Shown here: positions 1 through 9,600 of the stretch, piece by piece | Numbering within the stretch: the first letter of the stretch is position 1 | How the letters are laid out: every line of letters starts with the position of its first letter | Assembly (NCBI GenBank): GCA_017430325.1 | Contig: JAFRNE010000007.1 | Span: forward strand, 186,001 to 250,000 | Origin: Eubacterium sp. | Lineage (GTDB): Bacteria; Bacillota; Clostridia; Lachnospirales; Lachnospiraceae | Length of the DNA stretch: 64,000 nucleotides | Direction: 5' to 3' | Notes under the pieces: model-generated | Told to the model about the DNA's origin: nothing | What the model saw: the letters and a program-made list of their open reading frames with translations, nothing else | The model's database searches: none | Position numbers and translations under genes: made by a program

Positions 1-662
1 GCCTTAACTGTACCATCCTCATTATAGCTGACCTCATACATTGAAGGCACATAGATACCCTTGATCTTAGCCGCCTCATGAAGGAACTCTTCTCTGGCCA
101 TCGGACCATGCTTATATTCCTTATAAAGCTTAAACAGAAGGTCGTAGCTTACCTCACCCTCTCCAATATAGAAAATATCAAAGAAATCAGCCACAGGCTC
201 AGGATTAAATACGCAAGGACCTCCGCCGATAACAATCGGATCATCCTTACTTCTTTCCGAAGCATAGATCGGGAATCCTGAAAGCTCGATAACCTGAAGT
301 ATATTTGTGTAACACATTTCATACTGAAGTGTGATACCGAGAAAATCAAAATTCTTAACCGGGCTCTGAGTCTCCAGAGTAAAAAGAGGGATATTCTTCT
401 CTCTCATTATCTTGTCCAGATCCGGCCATGGACTGTAAACACGCTCGCAATAGGTATCCTTACGACGATTGAACATATCATAAAGTATCTGAATGCCGAG
501 ATAAGACATGCCTATCTCATAGACATCAGGAAAACACATGGCAAAACGGATATCAACAGAATTGATATCCTTCTCTACCATGTTTACTTCATGTCCGATA
601 TATCTGGACGGCTTCTCCACCGCCATCAAAATTTCATCCGAAAGCGCAAGCTTATAATTCAT
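1..662 (-). CDS. B12-binding radical SAM protein, TIGR03960-like (N-terminal part, cut by window edge)
   Basis: Reading leftward from an ATG at 662, the frame is open to the window edge (220 codons). The N-terminus (EKPSRYIGHEVN), then RFAMCFPDVYEIGMSYLGIQ, LQYEMCYTNIL, and IGGGPCVFNPEPVADFFD match the family of uncharacterised radical SAM proteins with a cobalamin-binding-like N-terminal domain (TIGR03960). The catalytic CxxxCxxC cluster lies beyond the edge, so activity cannot be judged. A weak AAGG lies about 12 bases before the ATG. It follows the UPF0210 gene after a 103-base gap that holds a long inverted repeat and a TATAAT box. Family assignment is confident; substrate is unknown, though homologues often sit near rRNA and ribosome genes. 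Confidence 0.8.
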   Translation of the reverse strand, partial: MNYKLALSDEILMAVEKPSRYIGHEVNMVEKDINSVDIRFAMCFPDVYEIGMSYLGIQILYDMFNRRKDTYCERVYSPWPDLDKIMREKNIPLFTLETQSPVKNFDFLGITLQYEMCYTNILQVIELSGFPIYASERSKDDPIVIGGGPCVFNPEPVADFFDIFYIGEGEVSYDLLFKLYKEYKHGPMAREEFLHEAAKIKGIYVPSMYEVSYNEDGTVK

Positions 663-687
663 GTGACTGTTCAACCTTATTTTAGTG

Positions 688-761
688 ATTATAGAGCGAT
701 GTTTGCGTATGTCTGCGAAGGCGTATTTTATTTACAACTGAGCGGACATATGCAAACTCGC
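688..761 (-). promoter_or_regulatory. long inverted repeat with embedded TATAAT box
   Basis: The arms 696-713 and 745-761 pair over about 17 positions with one bulge and one G-U, around a 31-base loop, directly after the UPF0210 stop. No U-tract follows in the minus direction, so a classical intrinsic terminator is unlikely. A perfect TATAAT (minus, 688-693) sits just past the stem, with CAGACA 16 bases upstream of it as a possible -35. It may be a promoter or attenuator for the radical SAM gene. Confidence 0.45.
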
Positions 762-765
762 GGTG

Positions 766-2130
766 TTAATTCTTAAAGCTGTGAACAGGAGCAGGAATAC
801 GTCCTGTTCTGTTTACGAAGTCAGCACAGTCAAAGTTATTAACCTTCATAATAGGTGCATATCCGAGAAGTCCGCCGAACTCAACCGACTCGCCTTCCTT
901 CTTACCTATTACAGGGATGATCCTGACTGCTGTTGTCTTCTGATTTATCATACCGATAGCCATTTCATCAGCAATGATACCGGAAATAGTTGTAGCCTTT
1001 GTTTCGCCAGGGATGGCGATCATATCGAGACCAACTGAACATACGCAGGTCATGGCCTCGAGCTTCTCGATGGTAAGGCAGCCCTTCTCAGCTGCATCGA
1101 TCATACCCTGATCTTCGCTTACAGGGATAAATGCACCTGAAAGTCCACCAACGTAAGAAGAAGCCATGATACCACCCTTCTTAACCTGATCGTTAAGAAG
1201 TGCAAGTGCAGCTGTTGTTCCGGGAGCACCGGCGTATTCTACCCCGATCTCGTGAAGGATATCCGCAACTGAGTCACCGATCGCAGGTGTAGGAGCAAGT
1301 GAAAGGTCAACGATACCAAATGGAACACCGAGTCTCTTTGATGCTTCCTTTGCAACCAGCTGACCAACTCTGGTTATCTTAAATGCTGTCTTCTTTATTG
1401 TCTCGCAGAGAACTTCAAAACTCTCTCCTCTAACCTCTTCAAGGGCCTGCTTAACAACACCCGGTCCTGAAACGCCGACATTTATGATCCTGTCAGCCTC
1501 AGTTACACCGTGGAAGGCACCTGCCATGAATGGATTATCATCAGGAGCATTGCAGAATACAACGAACTTTGCACATGCGATAGAACCCTGATCCTTAGTC
1601 ATTTCTGCAGCTTCCTTGATCTTCTCGCCGATAAGTCTGACTGCATCCATATTTATACCTGTCTTTGTAGAACCGCAGTTTACTGAACTGCAGACTACAT
1701 TTGTTTCAGAAAGAGCCTTTGGAATAGACTCGATAAGAAGTCTGTCCGCCGGTGTCATACCCTTACTTACAAGCGCTGAATAACCACCGATGAAGTTAAC
1801 TCCAACCTCGGCAGCAGCCTTATCAAGAGTCTTGGCGATCATTACGAAATCATCGATCGTCTTACAAACCGAACCACCAACAAGTGCGATCGGTGTTACA
1901 GATATTCTCTTATGAATGATAGGAATACCGTAAAGCTTTGTGATCTCCTGGCCTGTAGCGACAAGATCCTTGGCACACTCTGTTATCTTCTTGTAAATAT
2001 TATCGCAGGTTTCCTGAACATCCTTACCTACACAATCAAGCAAACTTATACCCATAGTGATGGTCCTTACGTCAAGGTTCATCTTGCTGACCATGGTATT
2101 TGTTTCCATTACCTCATTTAAAGTTATCAT
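766..2130 (-). CDS. UPF0210 / DUF711 (PFL-like) family protein
   Basis: This 454-residue protein matches UPF0210 along its full length: [12 protein letters not shown] near the N-terminus, [71 protein letters not shown] and the C-terminal APVHSFKN. Structures in the family resemble glycyl-radical-type folds, but the biochemical function is not established. The ATG at 2130 follows an AGAGGT at good spacing. It lies 19 bases downstream of its usual partner, the ACT-domain UPF0237 gene, and the pair is presumably co-transcribed. A regulatory or amino-acid-sensing link between the two is an inference from this conserved pairing. Confidence 0.93.
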   Translation of the reverse strand: MITLNEVMETNTMVSKMNLDVRTITMGISLLDCVGKDVQETCDNIYKKITECAKDLVATGQEITKLYGIPIIHKRISVTPIALVGGSVCKTIDDFVMIAKTLDKAAAEVGVNFIGGYSALVSKGMTPADRLLIESIPKALSETNVVCSSVNCGSTKTGINMDAVRLIGEKIKEAAEMTKDQGSIACAKFVVFCNAPDDNPFMAGAFHGVTEADRIINVGVSGPGVVKQALEEVRGESFEVLCETIKKTAFKITRVGQLVAKEASKRLGVPFGIVDLSLAPTPAIGDSVADILHEIGVEYAGAPGTTAALALLNDQVKKGGIMASSYVGGLSGAFIPVSEDQGMIDAAEKGCLTIEKLEAMTCVCSVGLDMIAIPGETKATTISGIIADEMAIGMINQKTTAVRIIPVIGKKEGESVEFGGLLGYAPIMKVNNFDCADFVNRTGRIPAPVHSFKN

Positions 2131-2149
2131 ATTATTCTACCTCTTTACA

Positions 2150-2422
2150 TTAGATGCGGTGCATCATATCAAATATTTCTTCCTTCTGAGCCTTGATCTC
2201 AACGCCGATCTCATGACCAACTGAGGCAAGCTCTGAAGCAAGTTCATCATGCGACTTGATGGATCCTGATGCATCAACAAGCATCATCATATTGAAATAC
2301 CCCTGCATGGTAGTCTGTGTGATGTCGAGTATATTTATATTATTGCTTGCCAGATAAGTACATACCTTTGCAATGATACCGACGGTATCCTTTCCTATAA
2401 CTGTGATGATAGTTCTGTTCAT
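2150..2422 (-). CDS. ACT domain protein, UPF0237 family
   Basis: A 90-residue single ACT domain: beta-alpha-beta start (RTIITVIGKDTVGIIAKVCTYL), then NINILDITQTTMQGYFNMMMLVD. This is the UPF0237 type, related to the regulatory domain of glycine-cleavage repressor-like proteins, and it probably binds an amino acid or small ligand. The start at 2422 is chosen because GGAGG lies six bases upstream and the family begins at MxRTIITVIG. An in-frame start further upstream at 2458 would overlap the metallo-hydrolase gene. It is followed at once by UPF0210, a conserved two-gene arrangement in Firmicutes. Confidence 0.92.
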   Translation of the reverse strand: MNRTIITVIGKDTVGIIAKVCTYLASNNINILDITQTTMQGYFNMMMLVDASGSIKSHDELASELASVGHEIGVEIKAQKEEIFDMMHRI

Positions 2423-2447
2423 GATAAAACCTCCATGTAAATACTTA

Positions 2448-3245
2448 TTAAATCTCATACAGCCTGTCAGGTCTGTCCCGCATAGCTATATGAAGATCAA
2501 AATCATTGACATCCGATGAGTATTGATTATCAGAAAGCTCATACTTTACTGCCTCGTAAGCAAGCTCCGGAATATTATTTTCCTTGCTGAGATGCCCGAG
2601 TATTATGGTTTCTATATGATCATTCAGGAGCTTTTTTATAAATCTTCCTGAAGTCTCGTTTGAAAGGTGTCCCTTCTGTCCAAGAATACGTTTCTTCAGA
2701 TCGTAGGGATAAGGCCCTGCCTCAAGCATCCTTACATCGTGATTGGCTTCTATAAGGAGCATATCACTGTCTGAAAGGCATTTTACCAGATAATCATTAA
2801 AATCCCCAAGGTCGGTTGCGATAGCTGCTTTACTTTTACCATCCGTGATCGAATAGCAAACAGGTTCATAGGCATCATGCCATATTGAATGTGGTTCGAT
2901 CGTAAGGTCTCCGACCTGAAACGGAATATCGCTGCTTATCTGATTATACAATCCATTGTCAATCCTGCCAACCGAAGATATTTCTCCGATACCTTTTATG
3001 GTCCCAGCCGTGGCATAGATCGGAATGCCGTATTTTCTTGAAAGTACTCCCAGTCCTTTGATGTGATCCGTATGTTCATGAGTGATTACAATTGCATCAA
3101 GATCACGGGCGCTCATATCGATACTGTTAAGCCCCTCCTCGATCTTCTTCATGCTGATTCCGGCATCCACGAGGACTGCTGTATTTTCTGTACCGACAAA
3201 TGTTACATTACCACTGCTACCGCTGGCAATATTCATTAGTTTCAT
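2448..3245 (-). CDS. MBL-fold metallo-hydrolase, WalJ/YycJ-like
   Basis: 265 residues with the metallo-beta-lactamase signature HEHTDH at about 56-61, an opening MNIASGSSGNVTFV and later metal ligands in IEANHD and GHLSKENN. This is the layout of the YycJ/WalJ family, putative exonucleases linked in Firmicutes to cell-wall and replication coordination. Here it is not beside walRK but inside a metabolic cluster (ASKHA protein and threonine ammonia-lyase upstream, the ACT gene downstream). The ATG at 3245 has only a modest AAGAG upstream. Substrate is not known from sequence. Confidence 0.88.
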   Translation of the reverse strand: MKLMNIASGSSGNVTFVGTENTAVLVDAGISMKKIEEGLNSIDMSARDLDAIVITHEHTDHIKGLGVLSRKYGIPIYATAGTIKGIGEISSVGRIDNGLYNQISSDIPFQVGDLTIEPHSIWHDAYEPVCYSITDGKSKAAIATDLGDFNDYLVKCLSDSDMLLIEANHDVRMLEAGPYPYDLKKRILGQKGHLSNETSGRFIKKLLNDHIETIILGHLSKENNIPELAYEAVKYELSDNQYSSDVNDFDLHIAMRDRPDRLYEI

Positions 3246-3262
3246 CTATATTACTCTTTTCT

Positions 3263-4348
3263 TTATCTTCTTTCAAATACCATATTATCCCGGAACAATT
3301 CTTCATATCTGTCATTTCCTCCCGGCTGAAGGGTTATTATGGAATTACGGTATTCATTATATTCGTTTGTATTTCCTGTAACAGCCAGGTTTTCTGCTGC
3401 AAGAAGTGATGTGTTTCCTATAATCACAGCTTTCTTAATAAGCTCTGCAGGAAGAAGTCCGATATTTTCGGCATCCGCCAGTGACATGCAGAATCCAAAA
3501 CCACCGGCTATATAAACCTTATTTATATCTAAAATTGTAAGCCCTGCTTCTTCGATCAAAAATACAACCGAAGAATATATCGCCGCAACAGCAAGCTGTA
3601 TCTCTCTGATAATTTTAGCTGTAAGATGCAGCTTTACACCGGACATTACAACATCTTTTCCGTTTTCAACGAACTCGTCGTCCAGTACAAGATCACGCCT
3701 CAACTCGCCTCTTTTAATAAGATATGATATGGCTCCGAGAGTTGTTTTTCCATAGACCTTCGAAGCTCTTGTGCTGTTTTCAAAGGCAGGTCCACAGGCT
3801 GCCGAAAGAGCCATGACCTTATCTCCCGCATTTAATATCATCTCACCATTGGTTCCAAGGTCGATCAACAACTCTGCGCTTTTGAGCGGAATATAAAACG
3901 CACCCGAAGCAGAATCCGCTCCGATAAAAGCTGATGCACCCGGAAGGACCGCACATGGAACAGAGCCGTTCAGTGTTATAGTTTCGATTTCACTAAAGGC
4001 CACAGTAAAAGGCGCTTTCCCGAGGTTTTCAATACTTTTCCCGAGAACGACGGAAGCCATGGCTGTATTTGCATTCAGAACAGCTCTTTCGATGTCTGAA
4101 GTCTTGATGGCTATGCTCTCACAGCCCTTCTGAACAGATGCTTCGATCGCTGCTATGATGCATTCCTGCATCTTGGCCAGATTATCATTCCTCATGGATA
4201 AAGTAATCCTGGAGATGACATCCGAGCCGTATCTCTGCTGCGGATTCAGAAAGCCGTCCTTAAAAAGTATTCTGTTTTCTTCATCGATTAAGGAAACTGC
4301 CACCGTTGTAGTACCTACATCGATGGCAGCAAATATCTTACTACTCAT
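3263..4348 (-). CDS. ASKHA-domain protein, DUF4445-like (corrinoid activator family, no Fe-S domain)
   Basis: This 361-residue protein has ASKHA ATPase motifs: AIDVGTTTVAVSLID at the N-terminus, a second phosphate motif LIDLGTNGEMIL near 175 and GGFGFCMSLADAENIGLLP near the C-terminus. These match the C-terminal region of RACo/RamA-type ATP-dependent reductive activators of corrinoid proteins. Those proteins normally begin with a 2Fe-2S ferredoxin domain, which is absent here, so electrons would have to come from another protein. Its ATG abuts the stop of threonine ammonia-lyase (TAAATG), which suggests translational coupling. Function is inferred; activation of a corrinoid or radical enzyme is one possibility. 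Confidence 0.8.
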   Translation of the reverse strand: MSSKIFAAIDVGTTTVAVSLIDEENRILFKDGFLNPQQRYGSDVISRITLSMRNDNLAKMQECIIAAIEASVQKGCESIAIKTSDIERAVLNANTAMASVVLGKSIENLGKAPFTVAFSEIETITLNGSVPCAVLPGASAFIGADSASGAFYIPLKSAELLIDLGTNGEMILNAGDKVMALSAACGPAFENSTRASKVYGKTTLGAISYLIKRGELRRDLVLDDEFVENGKDVVMSGVKLHLTAKIIREIQLAVAAIYSSVVFLIEEAGLTILDINKVYIAGGFGFCMSLADAENIGLLPAELIKKAVIIGNTSLLAAENLAVTGNTNEYNEYRNSIITLQPGGNDRYEELFRDNMVFERR

Positions 4349-5575
4349 TTAGAATATTGCCTTTGGTGTTTTCTCGAGAGGTCTGTAGCCCATAGACTCA
4401 AGCCTCTTCATTATCTTATCCTTATGTTCAGGTCCAAATGCTTCCATAGTAATAACAAGCTCAACTGCAGAATTTCTGTTAAGTGAGATAAACTGATTAT
4501 GATCAAGCTTGATAATATTTCCCTGCTCTTCTGCGATGATGCTTGATACCTTAACAAGCTCACCCGGCTTATCCGGAAGAAGAACTGAAACTGTAAATAT
4601 TCTGCTTCTTGCGAAGAGTCCATGCTGGACAACTGATGAAAGTGTGATAACATCCATATTTCCGCCGGAAAGGATACTAACTATCTTCTTATCCTCGGCA
4701 GGAAGATGCTTAAGTGCAGCAACTGTAAGAAGTCCACTGTTCTCAACTATCATCTTATGATTCTCGATCATATCAAGGAAGGCAACGATAAGCTCACTGT
4801 CAGGAACAGTGATGATCTCATCGATATTTTCCTGGATATATGGGAAGATAACGCTTCCCGGAGTTTTAACGGCTGTACCGTCTGCAATCGTATTTACGAC
4901 TGGAAGGGTTGTAACTTCGCCCTTCTCAAGTGATGCCTGCATACAGCTTGCACCGGCAGGCTCAACACCGATAACCTTGATATTTGGATTAAGCATCTTT
5001 GCAAGTGTAGAAACACCTGTTGCAAGTCCGCCGCCACCGATCGGAACAAGTATTATATCAACGAAAGGAAGGTCCTTAAGGATCTCCATTCCGACTGTAC
5101 TCTGGCCAGTAGCCACCTCAAGATCATCAAAAGGATGAACAAAGGTGTAGCCCTCTTCTTCAGCAAGCTGAAGAGCATACTCGCATGACTCATCATAAAC
5201 ATCACCCTTGAGGATAACCTCGGCACCAAGAGACTTGGTCCTGTTAACCTTGATAAGCGGTGTTGATGTAGGCATTACGATAACTGCCTTGCAGCCAAAC
5301 TCTCTTGCTGCATAGGCAACGCCCTGCGCATGGTTTCCGGCAGAAGCTGTTATAAGACCTCTGCTTCTTTCAGTATCGGTCAGCTGGCTTGTCTTGTAAT
5401 AAGCGCCTCTGATCTTATATGCACCTGTAAGCTGCATATTCTCCGGCTTAAGAAATACCTTATTACCGGTCATCTTACTGAAATACTCACTTTCGATAAG
5501 GCCGGTATTTCTCGCAACCTTTGAAACTATATTATATGCTTCTTCACACTTCTCGAGTGTTATCTTATCCATCAT
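4349..5575 (-). CDS. ilvA: threonine ammonia-lyase (biosynthetic/catabolic type with C-terminal ACT)
   Basis: PLP-dependent deamination of threonine to 2-oxobutanoate, feeding isoleucine or propionate formation. Visible are the PLP lysine in TGAYKIRGAYY (about K54), SAGNHAQGVA, the phosphate-binding loop GGGGLATG and a single C-terminal ACT-like domain from about residue 330 (FTVSVLLPDKPGELVKVSSI). The total of 408 residues fits the one-ACT short form rather than the two-domain E. coli IlvA. The start ATG at 5575 is preferred over an upstream TTG at 5605 because GGAG lies 11 bases before it and homologues begin near here. It is the upstream partner of the ASKHA gene. Confidence 0.92.
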   Translation of the reverse strand: MMDKITLEKCEEAYNIVSKVARNTGLIESEYFSKMTGNKVFLKPENMQLTGAYKIRGAYYKTSQLTDTERSRGLITASAGNHAQGVAYAAREFGCKAVIVMPTSTPLIKVNRTKSLGAEVILKGDVYDESCEYALQLAEEEGYTFVHPFDDLEVATGQSTVGMEILKDLPFVDIILVPIGGGGLATGVSTLAKMLNPNIKVIGVEPAGASCMQASLEKGEVTTLPVVNTIADGTAVKTPGSVIFPYIQENIDEIITVPDSELIVAFLDMIENHKMIVENSGLLTVAALKHLPAEDKKIVSILSGGNMDVITLSSVVQHGLFARSRIFTVSVLLPDKPGELVKVSSIIAEEQGNIIKLDHNQFISLNRNSAVELVITMEAFGPEHKDKIMKRLESMGYRPLEKTPKAIF

Positions 5576-5612
5576 GATATATGAATCTCCTATACTTTTG
5601 GTCAATGCCCGA

Positions 5613-6611
5613 TCAGTTTATATCAAACAGATCATCGTCTCTATTTATTCCTTCATCAGCTTCTACAAGTCTTTCAACATCTGTCATCGCTGTTTCTACT
5701 GAGAAGTCAGCAAAAAGAGCTGTGATGAACTGACTTGGATCGAACTTCTGAAGATCATCGATCTTCTCACCGATACCGATGTATTTTACAGGAACTGAAA
5801 GCTCAGACTGGATGGCGATGGCAATACCACCTTTAGCTGTTCCATCAAGTTTTGTGATGATGATACCATCAATCTCAGAAACTGTAGAGAACTGTCTTGC
5901 CTGCTCGAGAGCATTCTGACCGGTTGTTCCATCGAGAACGATAAGTGTTTCAACTGTAGCTTCAGGATACTCCTTACCGATGATCCTGCGCATCTTAGCA
6001 AGCTCATCCATAAGACCCTTCTTATTGTGAAGACGTCCTGCAGTATCTACAAGGAGAATATCTGTATTTCTTGCCTTTGCAGCTGAAACCGCATCATATA
6101 CAACTGCTGAAGGATCTGAACCCTCGCTTTGAGCGATGATATCAACCTCAGCGCGGTCTGCCCAGGTCTTAAGCTGATCGATAGCGGCAGCTCTGAAGGT
6201 ATCTGCTGCTGCTATAAGAACCTTCTTGCCTCTCTTATGATACTGTGCAGCAAGCTTTCCGATAGAGGTTGTCTTACCAACACCGTTTACACCGATAACA
6301 AATATTACCGACTTCTTCTCCTCGAAATCATATTCACTGTCATCTACATCCATCTGGTCTCGAAGGCTGTTGATGATGAGCTCTTTACACTGAGCCGCAT
6401 CCTTGATCTTAAGCTCCTTGACCTTTGCCTTAACATCGTCAATAACCTTTTCTGATGTTTCATAGCCCATATCGGCCATAACAAGTGTTTCCTCAAGCTG
6501 ATCATAGAAATCATCATCTATTTCATTTGCTTTAAACAGATTACTGAAGCTCTTAGATATGCTGTTTCTGGTTTTTGAAAGGCCTTCCTTCAGTTTTTGA
6601 AAAAATCCCAT
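5613..6611 (-). CDS. ftsY: signal recognition particle receptor FtsY
   Basis: SRP receptor GTPase that docks translating ribosomes at the membrane. It has an N domain (about 1-105), then the G domain with GVNGVGKTTSIGKLA (G1), DTFRAAAIDQL, DTAGRLHNK (G3) and TKLDGTAKGG (G4). At 332 residues it lacks the long acidic A domain of enterobacteria, as usual in Firmicutes. GGAGG lies eight bases before the ATG. It follows smc by 15 bases in the conserved rnc-smc-ftsY operon. Confidence 0.97.
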   Translation of the reverse strand: MGFFQKLKEGLSKTRNSISKSFSNLFKANEIDDDFYDQLEETLVMADMGYETSEKVIDDVKAKVKELKIKDAAQCKELIINSLRDQMDVDDSEYDFEEKKSVIFVIGVNGVGKTTSIGKLAAQYHKRGKKVLIAAADTFRAAAIDQLKTWADRAEVDIIAQSEGSDPSAVVYDAVSAAKARNTDILLVDTAGRLHNKKGLMDELAKMRRIIGKEYPEATVETLIVLDGTTGQNALEQARQFSTVSEIDGIIITKLDGTAKGGIAIAIQSELSVPVKYIGIGEKIDDLQKFDPSQFITALFADFSVETAMTDVERLVEADEGINRDDDLFDIN

Positions 6612-6626
6612 TTATTAATCCTCCGG

Positions 6627-9600
6627 TTAGTTATCGAGCTTATCCTCGATAAGATTTACTGAAACAAGTGTCGAAACACCCTTTTCCTGCATGGTAATAC
6701 CATAAAGTATATCAGCACTTTCCATAGTACCTCTTCTGTGAGTGATAACTATGAACTGTGTATCCTTTGAAAGTCTGTCGAGATATTTTGCAAATCTCTT
6801 AACGTTTGAGTCATCAAGCGCAGCCTCGATCTCATCAAGGAGACAGAATGGCGATGGCTTAAGGCTCTGGATAGCGAAAAGAAGCGCAATGGCTGTAAGA
6901 CTCTTCTCACCACCGGAAAGCTGCATCATATTCTGGAGCTTCTTTCCAGGCGGCTGTGCATTGATGATGATACCCGATTCAAGAATATCGTCTTCATCAA
7001 CAAGTGCAAGTGTTGCCTTACCACCTCCGAAAAGCTCTCTGAATACCTTGTTGAACATCTCCATGATATCCTTGAACTTCTCAGTGAAGGTCTCTTTCAT
7101 AGCCTTTTCAAGCTCTGTGATGATATTTCTGAGGTTTTCCTCAGCCTTTACGATATCATCTCTCTGAGCAGAAAGGAATTCGTATCTCTCAGCTACCTCT
7201 TTATATTCTTCAATAGCATTTACATTTACATCGCCCAGGCTTCTGATCTCTGTTTTAATAGCTGCAATATCCTTCTTGAGCTGGGTTCTGCTCTTCTCCT
7301 CACCGGTCTTCGGAAGTGCCTGAGCAGACTGATATGTGAGCTCGTATTCTTCCCACATATAGTTTATCTGGGCATCCTTCTTCTCAGTGATCTTCTCTAT
7401 CGTTCCGTTAAGGGTAAATATAGCCTTATCCAGACGGTTGATCTCCTGAGAAAGCTCCTCACGACGATTGAGGAATTCCTTATGTTTTTTGTTGATATTG
7501 TCTTTTTCTTCAAGCAGCTTCTGAAGTTCAACGTTCTTCTTAACAATAAGCTTTTCGTTGTTCTTCTTGGTATCGCTGAGCTCTTTGATCCTTTTTGAGA
7601 AGTTCTCAGCATTGGAACCGGCCTCTTCAAGACGTCTTCTGTAAGACTCTGCATCTTCGGTGGTTCTCTCTATATCAGTACCGACACGCTCGATATTCTG
7701 ATCGATGAAGCTGTACTGCTGTCTGATGTTTCCTGCCTTAAGAGTAAGGGAAGCATATTCCTCATCACGAAGCTTCTTCTCGGTCTTGATCTCTTCAAGT
7801 TCCTTCTCGAAACCGGAAATATTACTCTTTCTCTGCTCGATAGCAGATTCCTTCTGCTTTCCTTCATCAAACAGTTCGTCTTTATTCTTATTGATATCCT
7901 TGATCTGTTCATCCAGTTCAAGGTTTTCCTTCTTAACCGCATCAAAAAGTCTGATGGTTTCTTCAAGGCTTCTTGTTGCATTTTCAAGGCTGATCCTGAG
8001 AGTGTTTTCCTCAATACCCTGTCTCTGGATAACCTGATTGAGTCGGTCTCTCTCCTCTTTGAGGGATTCCCTCTTCATAAGGAGCTCAGTTTCCTTCTGC
8101 TTAGCCTTCTGGAGTGAAGTACTTGCCTTCTTGATATCTTCAATGAGCTGATCAAGCTCTCTCTTACGGCCAAGGAGGTTGCTCTGGTTCTTGAAGGTAC
8201 CACCGGTCATGGATCCGCCCGGATTGATAAGTTCACCCTCAAGAGTCACAAGTCTCAGTGACTGCTTGTATTTTGAAGATATCCTTGTGGCATTGTCAAT
8301 AGTATCAACAACTATGCTTCTTCCAAGAAGGTTATCTATGATATTCTGGTATTTCTTATCTACTGTAACAAGCTTTGAAGCGATACCGATAACGCCTTTT
8401 TCTTTAAGAGCTTCCGGATCAACACTTCCTCTTGCAACGATTGATGATGCAGGGAGGAATGTAGCTCTACCGGCCTTATTCTCCTTCAGGAAACGGATCA
8501 TCCTCTTGGCTGTTTCTTCAGTATCCGTAACGATATTCTGGATACTTCCGCCAAGTGCGGTTTCAATAGCTATCTCGTGCTCAGCATCAGCCTTTATGAT
8601 ATCGGCTACAACACCGATGATTCCAGGATTCTTATCCTTCTGCTCCATTACGCGCTTGATGCTGTTTCCATAGCCTTCATATCTCTCTGTAAGGTTAAGG
8701 AGTGCATCATGTCTTGAACGAAGGCTGATGACCAGCTGGTTATATTTCTGAATATCAGACTTAACAGTTGATGATTCTTCTGTATTATTTCTGATACCGT
8801 TTTCTGCCTGTTTATGTTTATCCTGATTTTCTCTGAGAAGCTCTGATGCACTTGCAAGAGAAGCCGCAAAGTTCTTCTTCTCCTCTGTGAATCTTGATTC
8901 ATCACTCTTCAGAGACAGATATTTCTGCTGGAGTTCAGTCTTTCTGAGGGAAATATTTTCCAGCATAGTATCATAACGGCCAACCTTAGCCTTAAGAGTA
9001 CCGCCTTCATTAATGAAATCAATGATCTCACTCTTGGCATTCTCTATCTCTTCTTCTTTTGCGATGATCTTTGCTTCGAGTTCATCACATTCCTTTTTCT
9101 TATCCTCAGCTTCCTTATCAGCAGCCTTAACAGTCGCATTGATATTCTTCTTCTGATCTCTGAAGCCCGCAAGCTCTTCCTTCAGTCTTTCAATCTCAGC
9201 CTCTGCCTTATTTATCTCGCCAAGAATAAGCTCTTTATTCTTATTTTCTGAAGATATCTGCTCATTCAGAACTCGGATCTCGCCGTCTGATTTCTCGCTT
9301 TCAATTTTCTTCTCATTGATAAATGACTTGATATCATCTATTTCCTGACTCTTCTCCTCAAGAATCTGCTCAAGCTCGTCATACTGAGTTCTTGTAAGCT
9401 CAAACTCATCAGTAAGGCGCTTAGAATCATCAGTCATTATCTTCAGTTCTTCTTCATGCTTTTTCAGCTGCTGATTGATCTCATTTATCTCGATCAGGAA
9501 GGAGCTTACTTCAAGTCCTTTAAGACTCTCACGAAGAGAAAGATATTTTTTAGCCTTTTCAGACTGTCTGGCAAGTGGTCCGACACGTCCTGAAAGCTCG

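Noticed and set aside
8179..8673. Plus-strand open frame of 164 codons
   Set aside because: Antisense shadow of the smc hinge region; no start signals and no recognisable protein features.
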